This document shows, piece by piece, positions 26,302 through 38,516 of a stretch of DNA of 64,000 bases. Under the pieces are notes generated by a model that was not told where the DNA came from, searched no databases, and was given only the letters and a program-made list of their open reading frames with translations. The stretch is from Nocardioides astragali. Its GTDB lineage: Bacteria; Actinomycetota; Actinomycetes; Propionibacteriales; Nocardioidaceae. The position numbers were made by a program, and so were the translations under genes. Location of the stretch: assembly GCF_024436375.1 (NCBI RefSeq), contig NZ_JAFMZM010000004.1, forward strand, positions 62,001 through 126,000. The letters are read 5' to 3'. How positions within the stretch are numbered: the first letter of the stretch is position 1; each line of letters starts with the position of its first letter.

Positions 26302-27555
26302 TCAGGCAGACCGCGCCCATGCCAGCGCTTCGGCCACGATCTCCTTCGTCGACATGCCGAGCTCCGCCCGGACGCGGGCCTCGACGTCGGCGGGGAACGG
26401 GGCGCCCCTGCGACGGAAGCTGTTCATCAGGTCCCACAGCACGTCGTCGCCGCGCGTGCTGGCGAGGTAGTCGCAGGCAAGGTGGGCGAGCGCGTAGTTG
26501 AGCCGGGACCGACCCTGGTAGAAGTCGCGCCCCGTCGGCAGGTTCCGCGGTGCCATCGACCCGAGCTGCTGGGCCAGGCCACGGCGGCGCTGGTGCACGG
26601 CGTAGACCGCTGAGTAGGCCACGTAGTCCGCCACGCCCTCGCTCAACCACCGCGGACTGCCGTTGTCGGAGGACCCGAGCGCGACGTGCACGAGCTCGTG
26701 GCGGAAGAGGATGCCCTGCCACTCCCCGCCGTCGGTGTGGACGGGATTGACCGCGAAGCGGTGGGCCGCGACCTTCTTGCCTCCCGGCCGCGCCATGACC
26801 GGGAACGCGATGCCGGCCGTCCGGTCGATCGACATCGAGCTCATCTTGTCGATGGCGTCGACGTCGCTGATGTCGTAGGCGACGACCCGGCCGGACCACG
26901 GGGGGACGAGCGGCTCGATGGCGTCGCGGGCCGCGACGATGGCGTCCTGCAGCTCGGCCGCCTCGTCCTTCGTCTCGTCGTCGAAGACACCGAGCACGCC
27001 GTCGGACTCCTCGACGGTGATGGCGGTGACGTCCCACGGCGCCGGCAGCCAGCCGGTGAGCGCGTCGTTCTGGAGGTTGCGGTCGCTCGCGAGCCGAACC
27101 TCCTCCTCGTCGCCCACGAACGTGTAGATCAGCGGCTGGGTCACGGCGTGCTTGTCGTAGCCGTCGAGGCGCATCGTGAAGTCGACCGGGAGCTGGAGGT
27201 CGCCCTCGCCGTGGACCCGCGTCATGACGCCCTCGTCGCCGAGCTCGAGGGACATGTCGGTGGCGGGCAGTCGCGCGAGGTTGTCCCACCACCGGGCCTG
27301 CGTCCTCGCGAACTCCTTCGCCGAAGGGTCGATGGTGGCCAGGAACGCGTCGCGGTCACCGTCGACCAGGGCCTGCTCACGTGTCTCCACGAGCTCGAGC
27401 GCGGCGTCGCGGAGGGACTCGTCCATGCCCGCGGGCGGTCCGGAGCGCTCCGGCAGACCGGGGTGGCTGGGCTCGTCCGGAGCGGGCGCACCGCCCTGGC
27501 AGGCGGCAGTCGGCAGCAGGAGGAGGCAGGCGAGCCAGGCCCGAGGTGCGCGCAT
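26302..27555 (-). CDS. putative lipoprotein with gluzincin-type metallopeptidase domain
   Basis: 417 aa. The signal peptide has the lipobox LPTAACQGG. The C-terminal domain has the zinc site FRHELVHVALG (HExxH, around residue 283) and, 18 residues on, PRWLSEGVADYVAY (third ligand Glu), the layout of peptidase-MA-like gluzincins. The middle region (residues about 50-230) looks like a small alpha+beta domain of unknown type. Extracellular, membrane-anchored; substrate unknown. A TAGGCT box on the minus strand (27567-27562) lies 6 bases before the ATG. Confidence 0.72.
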   Translation of the reverse strand: MRAPRAWLACLLLLPTAACQGGAPAPDEPSHPGLPERSGPPAGMDESLRDAALELVETREQALVDGDRDAFLATIDPSAKEFARTQARWWDNLARLPATDMSLELGDEGVMTRVHGEGDLQLPVDFTMRLDGYDKHAVTQPLIYTFVGDEEEVRLASDRNLQNDALTGWLPAPWDVTAITVEESDGVLGVFDDETKDEAAELQDAIVAARDAIEPLVPPWSGRVVAYDISDVDAIDKMSSMSIDRTAGIAFPVMARPGGKKVAAHRFAVNPVHTDGGEWQGILFRHELVHVALGSSDNGSPRWLSEGVADYVAYSAVYAVHQRRRGLAQQLGSMAPRNLPTGRDFYQGRSRLNYALAHLACDYLASTRGDDVLWDLMNSFRRRGAPFPADVEARVRAELGMSTKEIVAEALAWARSA

Positions 27556-27561
27556 GCGCGG

Positions 27562-27567
27562 AGCCTA
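27562..27567 (-). promoter_or_regulatory. TAGGCT -10 box of metallopeptidase-like gene
   Basis: Six bases separate this minus-strand box from the ATG at 27555; a leaderless layout, divergent from the cysteine desulfurase promoter. Confidence 0.4.
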
Positions 27568-27611
27568 GGTCCTCGTGGTGACACGCGAAACGGCCTCGCG
27601 GGGTTTCCCCG

Positions 27612-27617
27612 TACGCT
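27612..27617 (+). promoter_or_regulatory. TACGCT -10 box of cysteine desulfurase operon
   Basis: TACGCT lies 9 bases before the ATG at 27627, with no Shine-Dalgarno visible. Confidence 0.4.
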
Positions 27618-27626
27618 TGGCGGGTC

Positions 27627-28808
27627 ATGACCGATCGGATCGTCTACCTCGACCATGCCGCGACCACGCCGATGCTGCCGGTCGCGGTCGAGGCGATGAC
27701 CCGCCATCTCTCGGGTGTGGGCAACGCCAGCTCGCTCCACGCGTCCGGGAGGGCCGCGCGTCGCGTGGTCGAGGAGTCGCGGGAGACGATCGCCGGTGTC
27801 ATCGGTGCCCGCCCCGGCGACGTGGTCTTCACCTCCGGTGGCACCGAGTCCGACAACCTGGCGCTGAAGGGCATCTTCTGGGCCCGCCGCGAGCAGGACC
27901 CCCGTCGTACGCGCATCCTGGCCACCGCCATCGAGCACCACGCCGTCCTCGACCCGCTCCTCTGGCTGGGGAGGTACGACAACGCCGAGGTCGAGCTGCT
28001 CCCCGTGTCCGCCGAGGGCGTCCTGGACGTTGAGTCGCTGAGAGACTCAATCGCCAGGGACCCGTCCTCGGTGGCCCTGGTCTCGGTGATGTGGGCCAAC
28101 AACGAGGTCGGCTCGCTCCAGCCGCTCGACGAGGTGGTGGCCCTGGCGGCCGAGCACGAGATCCCCGTGCACACCGACGCCGTGCAGGCGCTCGGGCAGG
28201 TGCCGGTCGACTTCGCCGCCTCGGGCGTCGACGCGCTGACCTTCACCGGTCACAAGGTCGGTGGCCCCTACGGCGTCGGCGCGCTCGTCGTACGCCGTGA
28301 CCTGCCCGTGAGCGCGCTCGTCCACGGCGGCGGGCAGGAGCGCGACATCCGCAGCGGCACCCTCGACATCCCGGCGATCGCCGGCCTCGCCGCCGCGGTC
28401 GAGGCCTCGGTCAAGGCGCAGCACGAGCACGCGGCGCGGCTGACCGACCTGCGCGACGACCTGGTGCGCCGGGTGATCGAGGTCGTCCCCGACGCCCACC
28501 TGCACGGCGCGCCGTCCGGCCCGCGCCGCCTTCCCGGCAACGCGCACATCGGCTTCCCCGGCTGCGAGGGCGACTCGATCCTCATGCTGCTCGACGCCCG
28601 CGGCATCGAGTGCTCCACCGGGTCGGCCTGCTCGGCCGGGGTGCCGCAACCCTCGCACGTGCTGCTCGCGATGGGCTGCGACAACGACCAGGCCCGCCAC
28701 TCGCTCCGCTTCACTCTCGGCCACACCACCACGCCCGCCGACGTCGACGCGCTCGTCGAGGCGATCGGCCCGGTCGTCGAGCGCGCGCGGGCCGCCAAGG
28801 GCCTGTGA
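27627..28808 (+). CDS. cysteine desulfurase (NifS/IscS family)
   Basis: 393 aa. Class V aminotransferase fold: N-terminal [28 protein letters not shown]-lysine motif [15 protein letters not shown] (around residue 210), and the active-site Cys loop [11 protein letters not shown] (around 330). It takes sulfur from cysteine; the next gene, mnmA, uses that sulfur for tRNA 2-thiouridine, so the pair forms one pathway. Stop and start overlap (TGATG). The gene carries a 19-bp palindromic repeat (28031-28049) that codes for VESLRDSI. Confidence 0.93.
   Translation: MTDRIVYLDHAATTPMLPVAVEAMTRHLSGVGNASSLHASGRAARRVVEESRETIAGVIGARPGDVVFTSGGTESDNLALKGIFWARREQDPRRTRILATAIEHHAVLDPLLWLGRYDNAEVELLPVSAEGVLDVESLRDSIARDPSSVALVSVMWANNEVGSLQPLDEVVALAAEHEIPVHTDAVQALGQVPVDFAASGVDALTFTGHKVGGPYGVGALVVRRDLPVSALVHGGGQERDIRSGTLDIPAIAGLAAAVEASVKAQHEHAARLTDLRDDLVRRVIEVVPDAHLHGAPSGPRRLPGNAHIGFPGCEGDSILMLLDARGIECSTGSACSAGVPQPSHVLLAMGCDNDQARHSLRFTLGHTTTPADVDALVEAIGPVVERARAAKGL
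28031..28049 (-). repeat. single copy of TGAGTC/GACTCA palindromic repeat
   Basis: On the minus strand TGAGTCTCTCAGCGACTCA, fitting the consensus TGAGTCTCYSRGCGACTCA found also at 54350, 54419, 54476, 62503 and 62566. The following bases (CGTCCAGG) also resemble the flank of those copies. It lies inside the cysteine desulfurase gene without breaking the frame. Confidence 0.65.
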
Positions 28809-29914
28809 TGGCGCGCGTCGTCGCCGCCATGTCGGGCGGAGTGGACTCGGCCGTCGCCGCCGCCCGTGCCGCGGAGGCCGGGCACGACGTCACCGGCGTG
28901 CACCTGGCGCTGAGCCGCAACCCGGCGTCGTACCGGTCCGGAGCCCGTGGCTGCTGCACCATCGAGGACAGCAACGACGCGCGCCGCGCCGCCGACGTGA
29001 TCGGCATCCCGTTCTACGTCTGGGATCTCTCCGACCGCTTCCACGAGGACGTCGTCGAGGACTTCATGGACGAGTACGCCGCCGGGCGCACCCCCAACCC
29101 CTGCCTGCGCTGCAACGAGAAGATCAAGTTCGCCGCGGTGCTCGACCGGGCCCTGGCCCTGGGGTTCGACGCGGTCGCCACCGGCCACTACGCGCAGCTG
29201 CGGGCCGGCTCCGACGGACTGATCGAGATGCACCGTGCCGCCGACCACGCGAAGGACCAGTCCTACGTCCTCGGCGTGCTCACCCAGGAGCAGCTGCGGC
29301 ACTCGATGTTCCCGCTGGGCGACACCGACAAGCCGGCCGTGCGCCGCGAGGCCGAGGCGCGTGGGCTCCTCGTGGCCGACAAGCCCGACTCCCACGACAT
29401 CTGCTTCGTCGCCGACGGCGACAACGCCGGCTGGCTGCGCGAGAAGCTGGGCGACCGCGCTCCCAACCACGGGGGCGACATCGTGGACGCGACCACGGGC
29501 GAGACCGTGGGCAGCCACACGGGGTCCTACGGGTTCACGATCGGCCAGCGCCGCGGGCTGCGGCTCGGCACACCCGCCGCTGACGGCAAGCCGCGATTCG
29601 TCCTCGACATCGAGCCGGTCAGCGGCACGGTGACCGTCGGCCCCCGCGAGCGCCTGAGCGTCGACCACATCACCGGCACCCGGCCGCGCTGGTGCGGCAC
29701 CGTGCCGGAGCGGGTTGAGGGGACCGTCCAGCTGCGCGCCCACGGTGCCGAGCACCGCGCGGTCGTGCACGTGTCCGGGGACCGGGTCGACATCGACCTG
29801 GTCGACCCCGCCGAGGGCATCGCGCCCGGACAGGCAGCCGTGATCTACGACGGCACCCGGGTGGTCGGGTCGGCCACCATCGAGGCGACCCGCTCCGTCG
29901 AGGCGCTGAGGTGA
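28808..29914 (+). CDS. mnmA: tRNA-specific 2-thiouridylase
   Basis: 368 aa. ATP-binding PP-loop [16 protein letters not shown] at the N-terminus, first catalytic Cys in [14 protein letters not shown], second in [10 protein letters not shown], and the GQRRGLRLG element. It thiolates U34 of Lys/Glu/Gln tRNAs with sulfur relayed from the desulfurase encoded upstream. The ATG overlaps that gene's stop; the open frame extends further upstream but inside the desulfurase. Confidence 0.94.
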   Translation: MARVVAAMSGGVDSAVAAARAAEAGHDVTGVHLALSRNPASYRSGARGCCTIEDSNDARRAADVIGIPFYVWDLSDRFHEDVVEDFMDEYAAGRTPNPCLRCNEKIKFAAVLDRALALGFDAVATGHYAQLRAGSDGLIEMHRAADHAKDQSYVLGVLTQEQLRHSMFPLGDTDKPAVRREAEARGLLVADKPDSHDICFVADGDNAGWLREKLGDRAPNHGGDIVDATTGETVGSHTGSYGFTIGQRRGLRLGTPAADGKPRFVLDIEPVSGTVTVGPRERLSVDHITGTRPRWCGTVPERVEGTVQLRAHGAEHRAVVHVSGDRVDIDLVDPAEGIAPGQAAVIYDGTRVVGSATIEATRSVEALR

Positions 29915-30864
29915 GCGCGCTGGCCGAGCGGGCCGGTGCGTTGCTGGGGGCCAAGCACACGACGTACGTCGTCGCGCTGGTGACCCCGGGCGGGGCCGAG
30001 GTGGACGCGATGGGGACCGACGTGCATGCCGACGTCGAGCTCGGGTCGGTGAGCAAGGGGATCACCGGGCTGCTGTGGCGCGACTCCGTCGATCGCGGCG
30101 AGGTCGCCGAGGAGGCCGTGCTGGAGGACCACCTCGACGTCCCCTCCACGTTGGCCGGGATCCGGCTGTCCGCGTTGGCCACGCACACCTCCGGGCTGCC
30201 CCGTCTCGGCGGCTCCGACGTGCTGCGCCGGTCGTGGGAGCTGTGGCGCCGCGGCCGCAACCCCTACCGGGAGGACGTGGCCGGCCTGTTGGCCCAGCTC
30301 GAGGACGTGAAGGTCGGCAAGGCCAGGCCCGCCTACTCCAACCTCGGCTTCCAGCTGCTCGGTCACGCGGTCGCCGCGGCCACCGGGTCGTCGTACGCCG
30401 ACTTGGTCGCCAAGCGGATCGCCGCTCCGCTCGGGCTGGTTGACACCTATGTCCCCACCGCTGCCGACGAGGTCAGGTCAGGTGCCGTCACTCCACGCAA
30501 CCGCGCCGGCCGGGAGGTCGACGCGTGGGCGGGCGAGGGGATCGCCCCTGCCGGTGGCGTGCGCTCCTCGGCCGCCGACCTCGCGATCCTGCTCCGGGCG
30601 TTGCTCGACGGCACGGTCGCCGGGGCCGACGCACTGGAGCCCGTCGCTCCGTTCACGGGCAAGCTGCGGATCGGTGCAGGGTGGTTGTCCGGCCCGCTGC
30701 TGCGCCGCACCGTGACCTGGCACAACGGCGGCACCGGCGGGTTCCGGTCCTTCGTCGGGATCGACCGCGACCACGGCGTCGGCGTGGCGCTGGTGAGCGC
30801 CTCGACGCGGTCCGTCGACGGCGCGGCCGCCCGTCTGCTGGCCGAGGCAGGCGACGCCGCATGA
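29911..30864 (+). CDS. beta-lactamase-fold serine hydrolase (class C-like)
   Basis: 317 aa. Motifs of the beta-lactamase/penicillin-recognizing family: [12 protein letters not shown] (SxxK), [12 protein letters not shown] (YxN) and [10 protein letters not shown] (HxG-type third motif). No signal peptide, so cytoplasmic; probably an esterase or peptidase rather than a resistance enzyme. GTG start overlapping the mnmA stop (GTGA), and its stop overlaps the MetE-like start (ATGA). Confidence 0.8.
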   Translation: MSALAERAGALLGAKHTTYVVALVTPGGAEVDAMGTDVHADVELGSVSKGITGLLWRDSVDRGEVAEEAVLEDHLDVPSTLAGIRLSALATHTSGLPRLGGSDVLRRSWELWRRGRNPYREDVAGLLAQLEDVKVGKARPAYSNLGFQLLGHAVAAATGSSYADLVAKRIAAPLGLVDTYVPTAADEVRSGAVTPRNRAGREVDAWAGEGIAPAGGVRSSAADLAILLRALLDGTVAGADALEPVAPFTGKLRIGAGWLSGPLLRRTVTWHNGGTGGFRSFVGIDRDHGVGVALVSASTRSVDGAAARLLAEAGDAA

Positions 30865-31847
30865 GCACCGCGACATCGATCGGGTCGATGCCCGGTGCCG
30901 AAGACGGCGACTACGCCGAGGCCGTACGCCTCCTGCTGGGGGAGCTGCCCGACCTGCCGCACGTGCCGGAGCTGCCGGGCCGCGGAGTCACCGCCGCCAT
31001 GACCGGGCGGGGCCTGGCCGTCGTCGACGGGCTGGCCGCCGACCTGCAGCCGGCCGGCTGGCGGCTGACCGACGCCAGCGGTGTCGACCACCGACGGGCG
31101 CGCTCGCTGCTGGCGCAGGACCTCGACGTGGTCGAGGAGCAGGCGCAGGACTACGCAGGCGCCTTCAAGACCCAGGTCACCGGCCCATGGACGCTGGCCG
31201 CCACCGTCGAGAAGCCCCGCGGCGACAAGGTGCTCAGCGACCACGGCGCCCGGCGTGAGCTGGCCCAGGCGCTGGCGGAGGGGATCGGCACCCACCTGGC
31301 CGACCTCCGCCGCCGGCTGCGCGGGGTGGACCGATGGGTCGTGCAGGTCGACGAGCCGGCGCTGGCCGCGGTCGTCGCCGGCCAGGTGCCCACCGCCAGC
31401 GGCTTCGGACGTCACCGACGCGTCCACCCACCGGAGGCCTCCGCCCACCTGGAGTGGGTGGTCGCCGCGATCACGGACGCCGGCGGAGAGGCGTGGGTGC
31501 ACTCGTGCGCTCCGCAGACCCCTTGGTCGCTGGTGGCCGGCACGGGCGTTGCCGGGATCTCGGCCGACCTCGACATGCTCGGTCCGAGCGACCTCGACAC
31601 CTTCGCCGAGGTGCTGGAGTCCGGGCGGACGGCGGCCCTGGGCGTGGTGCCCTCGACCGATCCCGCCAGCGTGCCGTCGGACGCGCGCGTGACCGAGCGC
31701 GTGCAGCGGTGGCTCGACATGCTCGGGCTGGACCCCGAGGTGGTGGAGCGGCTCGTCATCACCCCGTCCTGCGGCCTGGCCGGGGCCGGCCGCGAATGGG
31801 CCACCCAGGCCGTACGCCTGTCAGCGACGGTCGCGCGAAACCTCTGA
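30861..31847 (+). CDS. MetE-like (cobalamin-independent methionine synthase C-terminal) protein
   Basis: 328 aa, less than half of a full MetE: only the catalytic barrel is present. Visible parts are TQVTGPWTLAATVE, VVQVDEPAL, AWVHSCAPQTPW (zinc ligands His and Cys) and TPSCGLAGAG (third Cys). Proteins of this size are common in actinobacteria, and their methyl donor is not settled; short core-MetE enzymes elsewhere use methylcobalamin instead of methyl-tetrahydrofolate polyglutamate. Last gene of the desulfurase-mnmA-hydrolase operon. No cobalamin riboswitch precedes it here. Confidence 0.8.
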   Translation: MSTATSIGSMPGAEDGDYAEAVRLLLGELPDLPHVPELPGRGVTAAMTGRGLAVVDGLAADLQPAGWRLTDASGVDHRRARSLLAQDLDVVEEQAQDYAGAFKTQVTGPWTLAATVEKPRGDKVLSDHGARRELAQALAEGIGTHLADLRRRLRGVDRWVVQVDEPALAAVVAGQVPTASGFGRHRRVHPPEASAHLEWVVAAITDAGGEAWVHSCAPQTPWSLVAGTGVAGISADLDMLGPSDLDTFAEVLESGRTAALGVVPSTDPASVPSDARVTERVQRWLDMLGLDPEVVERLVITPSCGLAGAGREWATQAVRLSATVARNL

Positions 31848-31858
31848 CCGTGCCGGCG

Positions 31859-32488
31859 TCACGGGTCTGCGTGGACGCCCAGCACCTCGAGCGCCGAATC
31901 GGCGGCCACGTCGTGCCAGCGGCGTGACCCGGTGATCATGTAGTGGCCGAGTGCTCCCATGTCGTGGAGCTCCGCGCTGCGGGCGACGGGCCGCGCGCGC
32001 TCGACGTAGCGGGCGGTCTCCGCGAACGACGTGATGCGGTCGCGACGACCGTGCGCCGCCACGAGCCTCCGGCCCGCGAGGGTGGAGACGGGGTCCTGGG
32101 CCGACCACCAGGGCGCGAGCCCGACCACCCCGCGCACGGACGGGTCGTCGGCCACGTGCACCGCCACGCGAGCGCCCATGGAGTGGCCGAGCAGGACGAC
32201 CGGGACCGCGCCGTGGGTGGCGCGCACCGTGTCGAGCGCCCACCGTGCGTCGGCGGCGCGGTCGACGCCGCCGTTCCACCCGCGCTCGAGGTAGCGCACC
32301 AGCCAGACGCCGACACCGGCCTCGTGAGCCCGCGCCGCGATGCTGCGCTGGAGCCACAGCGCGCGCCCCCACGAGGCGCTCCGTCCGTCGATGGCCTCGC
32401 TGGAGCGCGGCTTGCCGCCGTGGAGCACCAGGATCACCGCCCGAGCGGCGCCCGGTGCGTCGTACGTCGTGAGGTGCGGATCGGTCAC
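31859..32488 (-). CDS. alpha/beta hydrolase
   Basis: 209 aa. ILVLHGGK oxyanion region, nucleophile elbow VLLGHSMGARV (Ser, around residue 100), RDRITSFAETA (acid region) and a His near the C-terminus (LGHYM). The GTG start follows GAAGGAGACTC. Cytoplasmic; substrate unknown. Convergent with the MetE-like gene. A strong hairpin lies between it and the MFS gene that precedes it on the same strand. Confidence 0.8.
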   Translation of the reverse strand: MTDPHLTTYDAPGAARAVILVLHGGKPRSSEAIDGRSASWGRALWLQRSIAARAHEAGVGVWLVRYLERGWNGGVDRAADARWALDTVRATHGAVPVVLLGHSMGARVAVHVADDPSVRGVVGLAPWWSAQDPVSTLAGRRLVAAHGRRDRITSFAETARYVERARPVARSAELHDMGALGHYMITGSRRWHDVAADSALEVLGVHADP

Positions 32489-32551
32489 GAGTCTCCTTCG
32501 GAGCGGCGGCGCAGTCCGGATGGCCAGGCCGTCGGCGTACTGGGATGCGGA

Positions 32552-32587
32552 CGAGGGAGGACCGCCGTCACCGGAGATCCTCCCTCG
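32552..32587 (-). terminator. 10-bp stem hairpin after MFS transporter gene
   Basis: CGAGGGAGGA and TCCTCCCTCG are perfect complements around a 16-base loop, 25 bases downstream of the MFS stop on the minus strand. Likely terminator of the tetR-MFS unit. Confidence 0.7.
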
Positions 32588-32612
32588 CTCGTCATGCGGG
32601 TCGTGCGGACGA

Positions 32613-34211
32613 TCAGTGTGCGACGACGCCCTCGGGGCCGTCGGTCGCGAGCTCCTCGTGCTTGACGTCGAGGAAGATCCAGATCACCACTGACGCGGCG
32701 AGCATCAGGATCGAGCCCACCAGGAAGGCCTGCGTCGAGCCCTCGGTGAAGATCTGCAGCTCGGCGATCCGTTGCATCTGCTCCGCCACCTCGGGAGAGG
32801 GCGCCTGTCCGCCGGCGGCGGCAGCGGCCCCGGCGAGGTCGGCACCGCGGTCCTTGAAGGTCTGCGTCGCCACGGTCGCCAGCACGGCGAGCCCGAGCGC
32901 CCCGCCGACCTGCTGGGCCGTGTTGAGCACGCCCGAGCCGATGCCCGACTCCTCGGCCCGGAGGTGGTGGACGGCGGTCAGGGTGACCGGCACGAACGTG
33001 AGTCCCATGCCGAACGCCATCAACGTGATGTAGGGGAAGAGATCGACGAGATAGGTCCCCGTCAGCTCGCGGACCGGGAACGAGGTGTCGTAGGGCAGCC
33101 TCGAGAACCCGAACAGCGCGGCTGCCGCCAGCAGGGTGCCGACACCCGAGATGATGCGCGGGTCGATCCGGTTGACGAGGTTGGACGCCATCCCGGCGCC
33201 GACGACGATGCCCACGGTGAACGGCAGGAACGCCACGCCGGCCTTGAGGGGGCTGTAGCCCATGACGTTCTGGATGTATTGGCTCAGGAAGAAGAACATC
33301 GCGAACATCGCGGCGGGCGCCAGGAACATCGCGACGAAGCTCGACGCGCGGGTGCGGCTGGTGAAGATCCGGAACGGCAGCAAGGGGTGCGCGACTCGGC
33401 TCTCGACGACGCCGAAGACGAGCAGCAGTGCGGCGCCGGCGATCAGGCTGGCGACCGTGTAGGTGTCGGACCAGCCCTCGCTGCCGGCCCGGGAGAGGCC
33501 GTAGACGACGCCGAGCAGACCGGCGGTGCCGGTGACGGCGCCCGGGAGGTCCAGCTCACCGGGGTGCGACTCGGACTCGTTGAGGAAGCGGGGCGCCAGC
33601 AGCGCCGCGACGATGCCGATCGGGACGTTGATGAGGAAGGTCAGGCGCCAGCCGTCGATCTCCATGCCGAGGAACTCGGGCGAGGTCCCGGTGAGCCAGC
33701 CACCGAGGATCAGGCCGACCGCGGCACCGGCTCCGGACATGGCGGCGTAGACCGCGAACGCCCGGTTGCGCGCCGGCCCGGCGGGGAAGGTCGTGGTGAT
33801 CAGGGCGAGCGCTGCGGGGGAGGCCAGCGCGGCGCCGAGGCCCTGCAGTCCGCGGGCCGCGAGGAGCAGCGGCTCGTTGGTCGCCAGCCCGCCGAGGAGG
33901 GAGGCGACGGCGAAGACGACGAGGCCGACGATGAAGATCCGGCGGCGGCCGTAGAGGTCGGCGAGGCGCCCGCCGAGGAGCAGGAGGCTGCCGAAGGCGA
34001 GGGCGTAGCCGGTCACGATCCACGACAGGTTGGCGTCGCTGATGCCCAGGTCGGTCTGGATGTAGGGCAGCGCGATGTTGGCGATGCTCGCGTCGAGCAC
34101 GACCATCAGCTGGGCGATCGAGATCAGGACCAGGGCCCAGGTGAGGTTGAGCTCGCGTTGTGGCTTGGCCACCGCCTCCGGCGGTGGGGTGGTGCTCGTG
34201 GTGTCGGTCAT
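32613..34211 (-). CDS. MFS drug-efflux transporter, DHA2 (14-TM) family
   Basis: 532 aa with about 14 transmembrane helices. Motif A GGRLADLYGRRRIF (residues about 83-96), motif B region ARGLQGLGAALASPAALALI and motif C GAGAAVGLILGGWL are typical of proton-driven EmrB/QacA-type multidrug exporters. The ATG has GAAGGAA as Shine-Dalgarno. The TetR gene lies 41 bases upstream on the same strand; such pairs usually form a drug-inducible unit. Substrate unknown. Confidence 0.9.
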   Translation of the reverse strand: MTDTTSTTPPPEAVAKPQRELNLTWALVLISIAQLMVVLDASIANIALPYIQTDLGISDANLSWIVTGYALAFGSLLLLGGRLADLYGRRRIFIVGLVVFAVASLLGGLATNEPLLLAARGLQGLGAALASPAALALITTTFPAGPARNRAFAVYAAMSGAGAAVGLILGGWLTGTSPEFLGMEIDGWRLTFLINVPIGIVAALLAPRFLNESESHPGELDLPGAVTGTAGLLGVVYGLSRAGSEGWSDTYTVASLIAGAALLLVFGVVESRVAHPLLPFRIFTSRTRASSFVAMFLAPAAMFAMFFFLSQYIQNVMGYSPLKAGVAFLPFTVGIVVGAGMASNLVNRIDPRIISGVGTLLAAAALFGFSRLPYDTSFPVRELTGTYLVDLFPYITLMAFGMGLTFVPVTLTAVHHLRAEESGIGSGVLNTAQQVGGALGLAVLATVATQTFKDRGADLAGAAAAAGGQAPSPEVAEQMQRIAELQIFTEGSTQAFLVGSILMLAASVVIWIFLDVKHEELATDGPEGVVAH

Positions 34212-34252
34212 GGAATTCCTTCGTGAGTGGTGGTGAAAGTCCAGCAGAGGGG

Positions 34253-37201
<2,949 letters not shown>

Positions 37202-37266
37202 GCGCAGGTTTGGGACACGATGAACGAGGTAGGTACACCTGAACGACCATCACCTCGGGAGTCCAC

Positions 37267-38502
37267 ATGCGTCTCGTCCCCACCCTCCTCGCCGCCGCCG
37301 CCCTGGCCGCCCCGTTCGCTGCTGCGCCCTCCGCGCAGGCGGCCGTCACCTGTGCCGGGCTGAAGGCGACCGTCGTCGGCAACGACAAGGCCAACGCCAT
37401 CAACGGCACGGCCAGGCGGGACGTGATCGTGGCGCGCGGCGGCAACGACCGCATCCGTGGCCTCGGGGGCAACGACGTGATCTGCGGCGGCGACGGCGCG
37501 GACACGATCCTGGGGGGTGACGGCAACGACCGGATCTGGGGCGAGACCGACTCGCTGCGGATCGACAAGTTCGGCCGGATCGTGAAGACCGGTGACACGA
37601 TCTCCGGCGGCGCCGGCGACGACGCGATCGACCTCGGCTACGACGCGCGCCCCGCGGGTGAGGGCACCCGGGTGCTGCTCGACGGCGTCTCGTACGCCAA
37701 CGCGCCGGCCGCGGTCGTGGTCGACTTCCGCGCTGCCGCCACGGTCCCCATCGCGGCGGAGGGCAACGACACGGTCACCGGGTTCGACGGTGGCATCCGG
37801 ATCTTCGCCTCGCCGCTGGGCGACACCATCAAGGGCACCAACTCCGCCGACGCGCTCTTCGCCCGTGGCGGTGACGACACGATCTTCGGTCGCGGCGGCG
37901 ACGACACGATCGGCGCCGACACCGCGGGCACGGTGGGCAACGACCGGCTCTACGGCGAGGCCGGTGACGACACCCTCAGCGGCACGGTCGGCATCGACAC
38001 CCTCGTGGGCGGCAGCGGCGGCGACACGCTCACCTCCACCTCGGAGAACCACCAGGTCCTCCGCGGTGGCAGCGGGGTCGACACCATCACGTTCCCGATC
38101 CCGATCGAGTCGGGCTTCGTGGCCAAGGGCCACGGCGGGCAGGACAAGCTGCGTCTGCTGCCCCACTCCAACCCGGCCCTCAAGCCCACCGTGCGGATCG
38201 ACCAGAAGAAGAAGTCGACGATCCGCGACCTGCAGCCCTACACCCTGGAGGGCAAGATCACCGGGTTCAGCGACGTGCTGCTGCCGACGCGCGCCCTCTC
38301 GATCTTCAAGGGCAGCAACGACTCCGAGATCATCACCGCCGACCCCGACTACCGCGCCATGATCTACGGCCGCGGCGGCGCCGACGTGATGACCGGCTCC
38401 GAGGAGCCCGACCGCCTCGACGGCGGCCGGGGCTTCGACATCGCCCGCGGACGCGGCGGCAACGACACCTGCAAGGCGGCGGAGAGGCGCTCGAGCTGCT
38501 GA
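37267..38502 (+). CDS. secreted protein with RTX-like (hemolysin-type Ca-binding) repeats
   Basis: 411 aa. A clear signal peptide (to about residue 26, SAQAAVT) is followed by nonapeptide-like repeats such as GGNDRIRGLGGNDVICGGDG, GGDGNDRIWGE, GGDDTIFGRGGDDTIG and GRGGADVMTG, which bind calcium in a beta-roll. The C-terminal pair of Cys (NDTCKAAERRSSC) probably forms a disulfide. No enzymatic domain. CGGGAG Shine-Dalgarno. Secreted by the general pathway rather than type I; function unknown (surface or adhesion role possible). Confidence 0.8.
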   Translation: MRLVPTLLAAAALAAPFAAAPSAQAAVTCAGLKATVVGNDKANAINGTARRDVIVARGGNDRIRGLGGNDVICGGDGADTILGGDGNDRIWGETDSLRIDKFGRIVKTGDTISGGAGDDAIDLGYDARPAGEGTRVLLDGVSYANAPAAVVVDFRAAATVPIAAEGNDTVTGFDGGIRIFASPLGDTIKGTNSADALFARGGDDTIFGRGGDDTIGADTAGTVGNDRLYGEAGDDTLSGTVGIDTLVGGSGGDTLTSTSENHQVLRGGSGVDTITFPIPIESGFVAKGHGGQDKLRLLPHSNPALKPTVRIDQKKKSTIRDLQPYTLEGKITGFSDVLLPTRALSIFKGSNDSEIITADPDYRAMIYGRGGADVMTGSEEPDRLDGGRGFDIARGRGGNDTCKAAERRSSC

Positions 38503-38516
38503 GCCGTACCGGCCTG

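Noticed and set aside
30861..31847. Linking the MetE-like gene to the B12 locus as one system
   Set aside because: It is 20 kb away, in another operon and without a riboswitch; only a genome-level metabolic link is possible.
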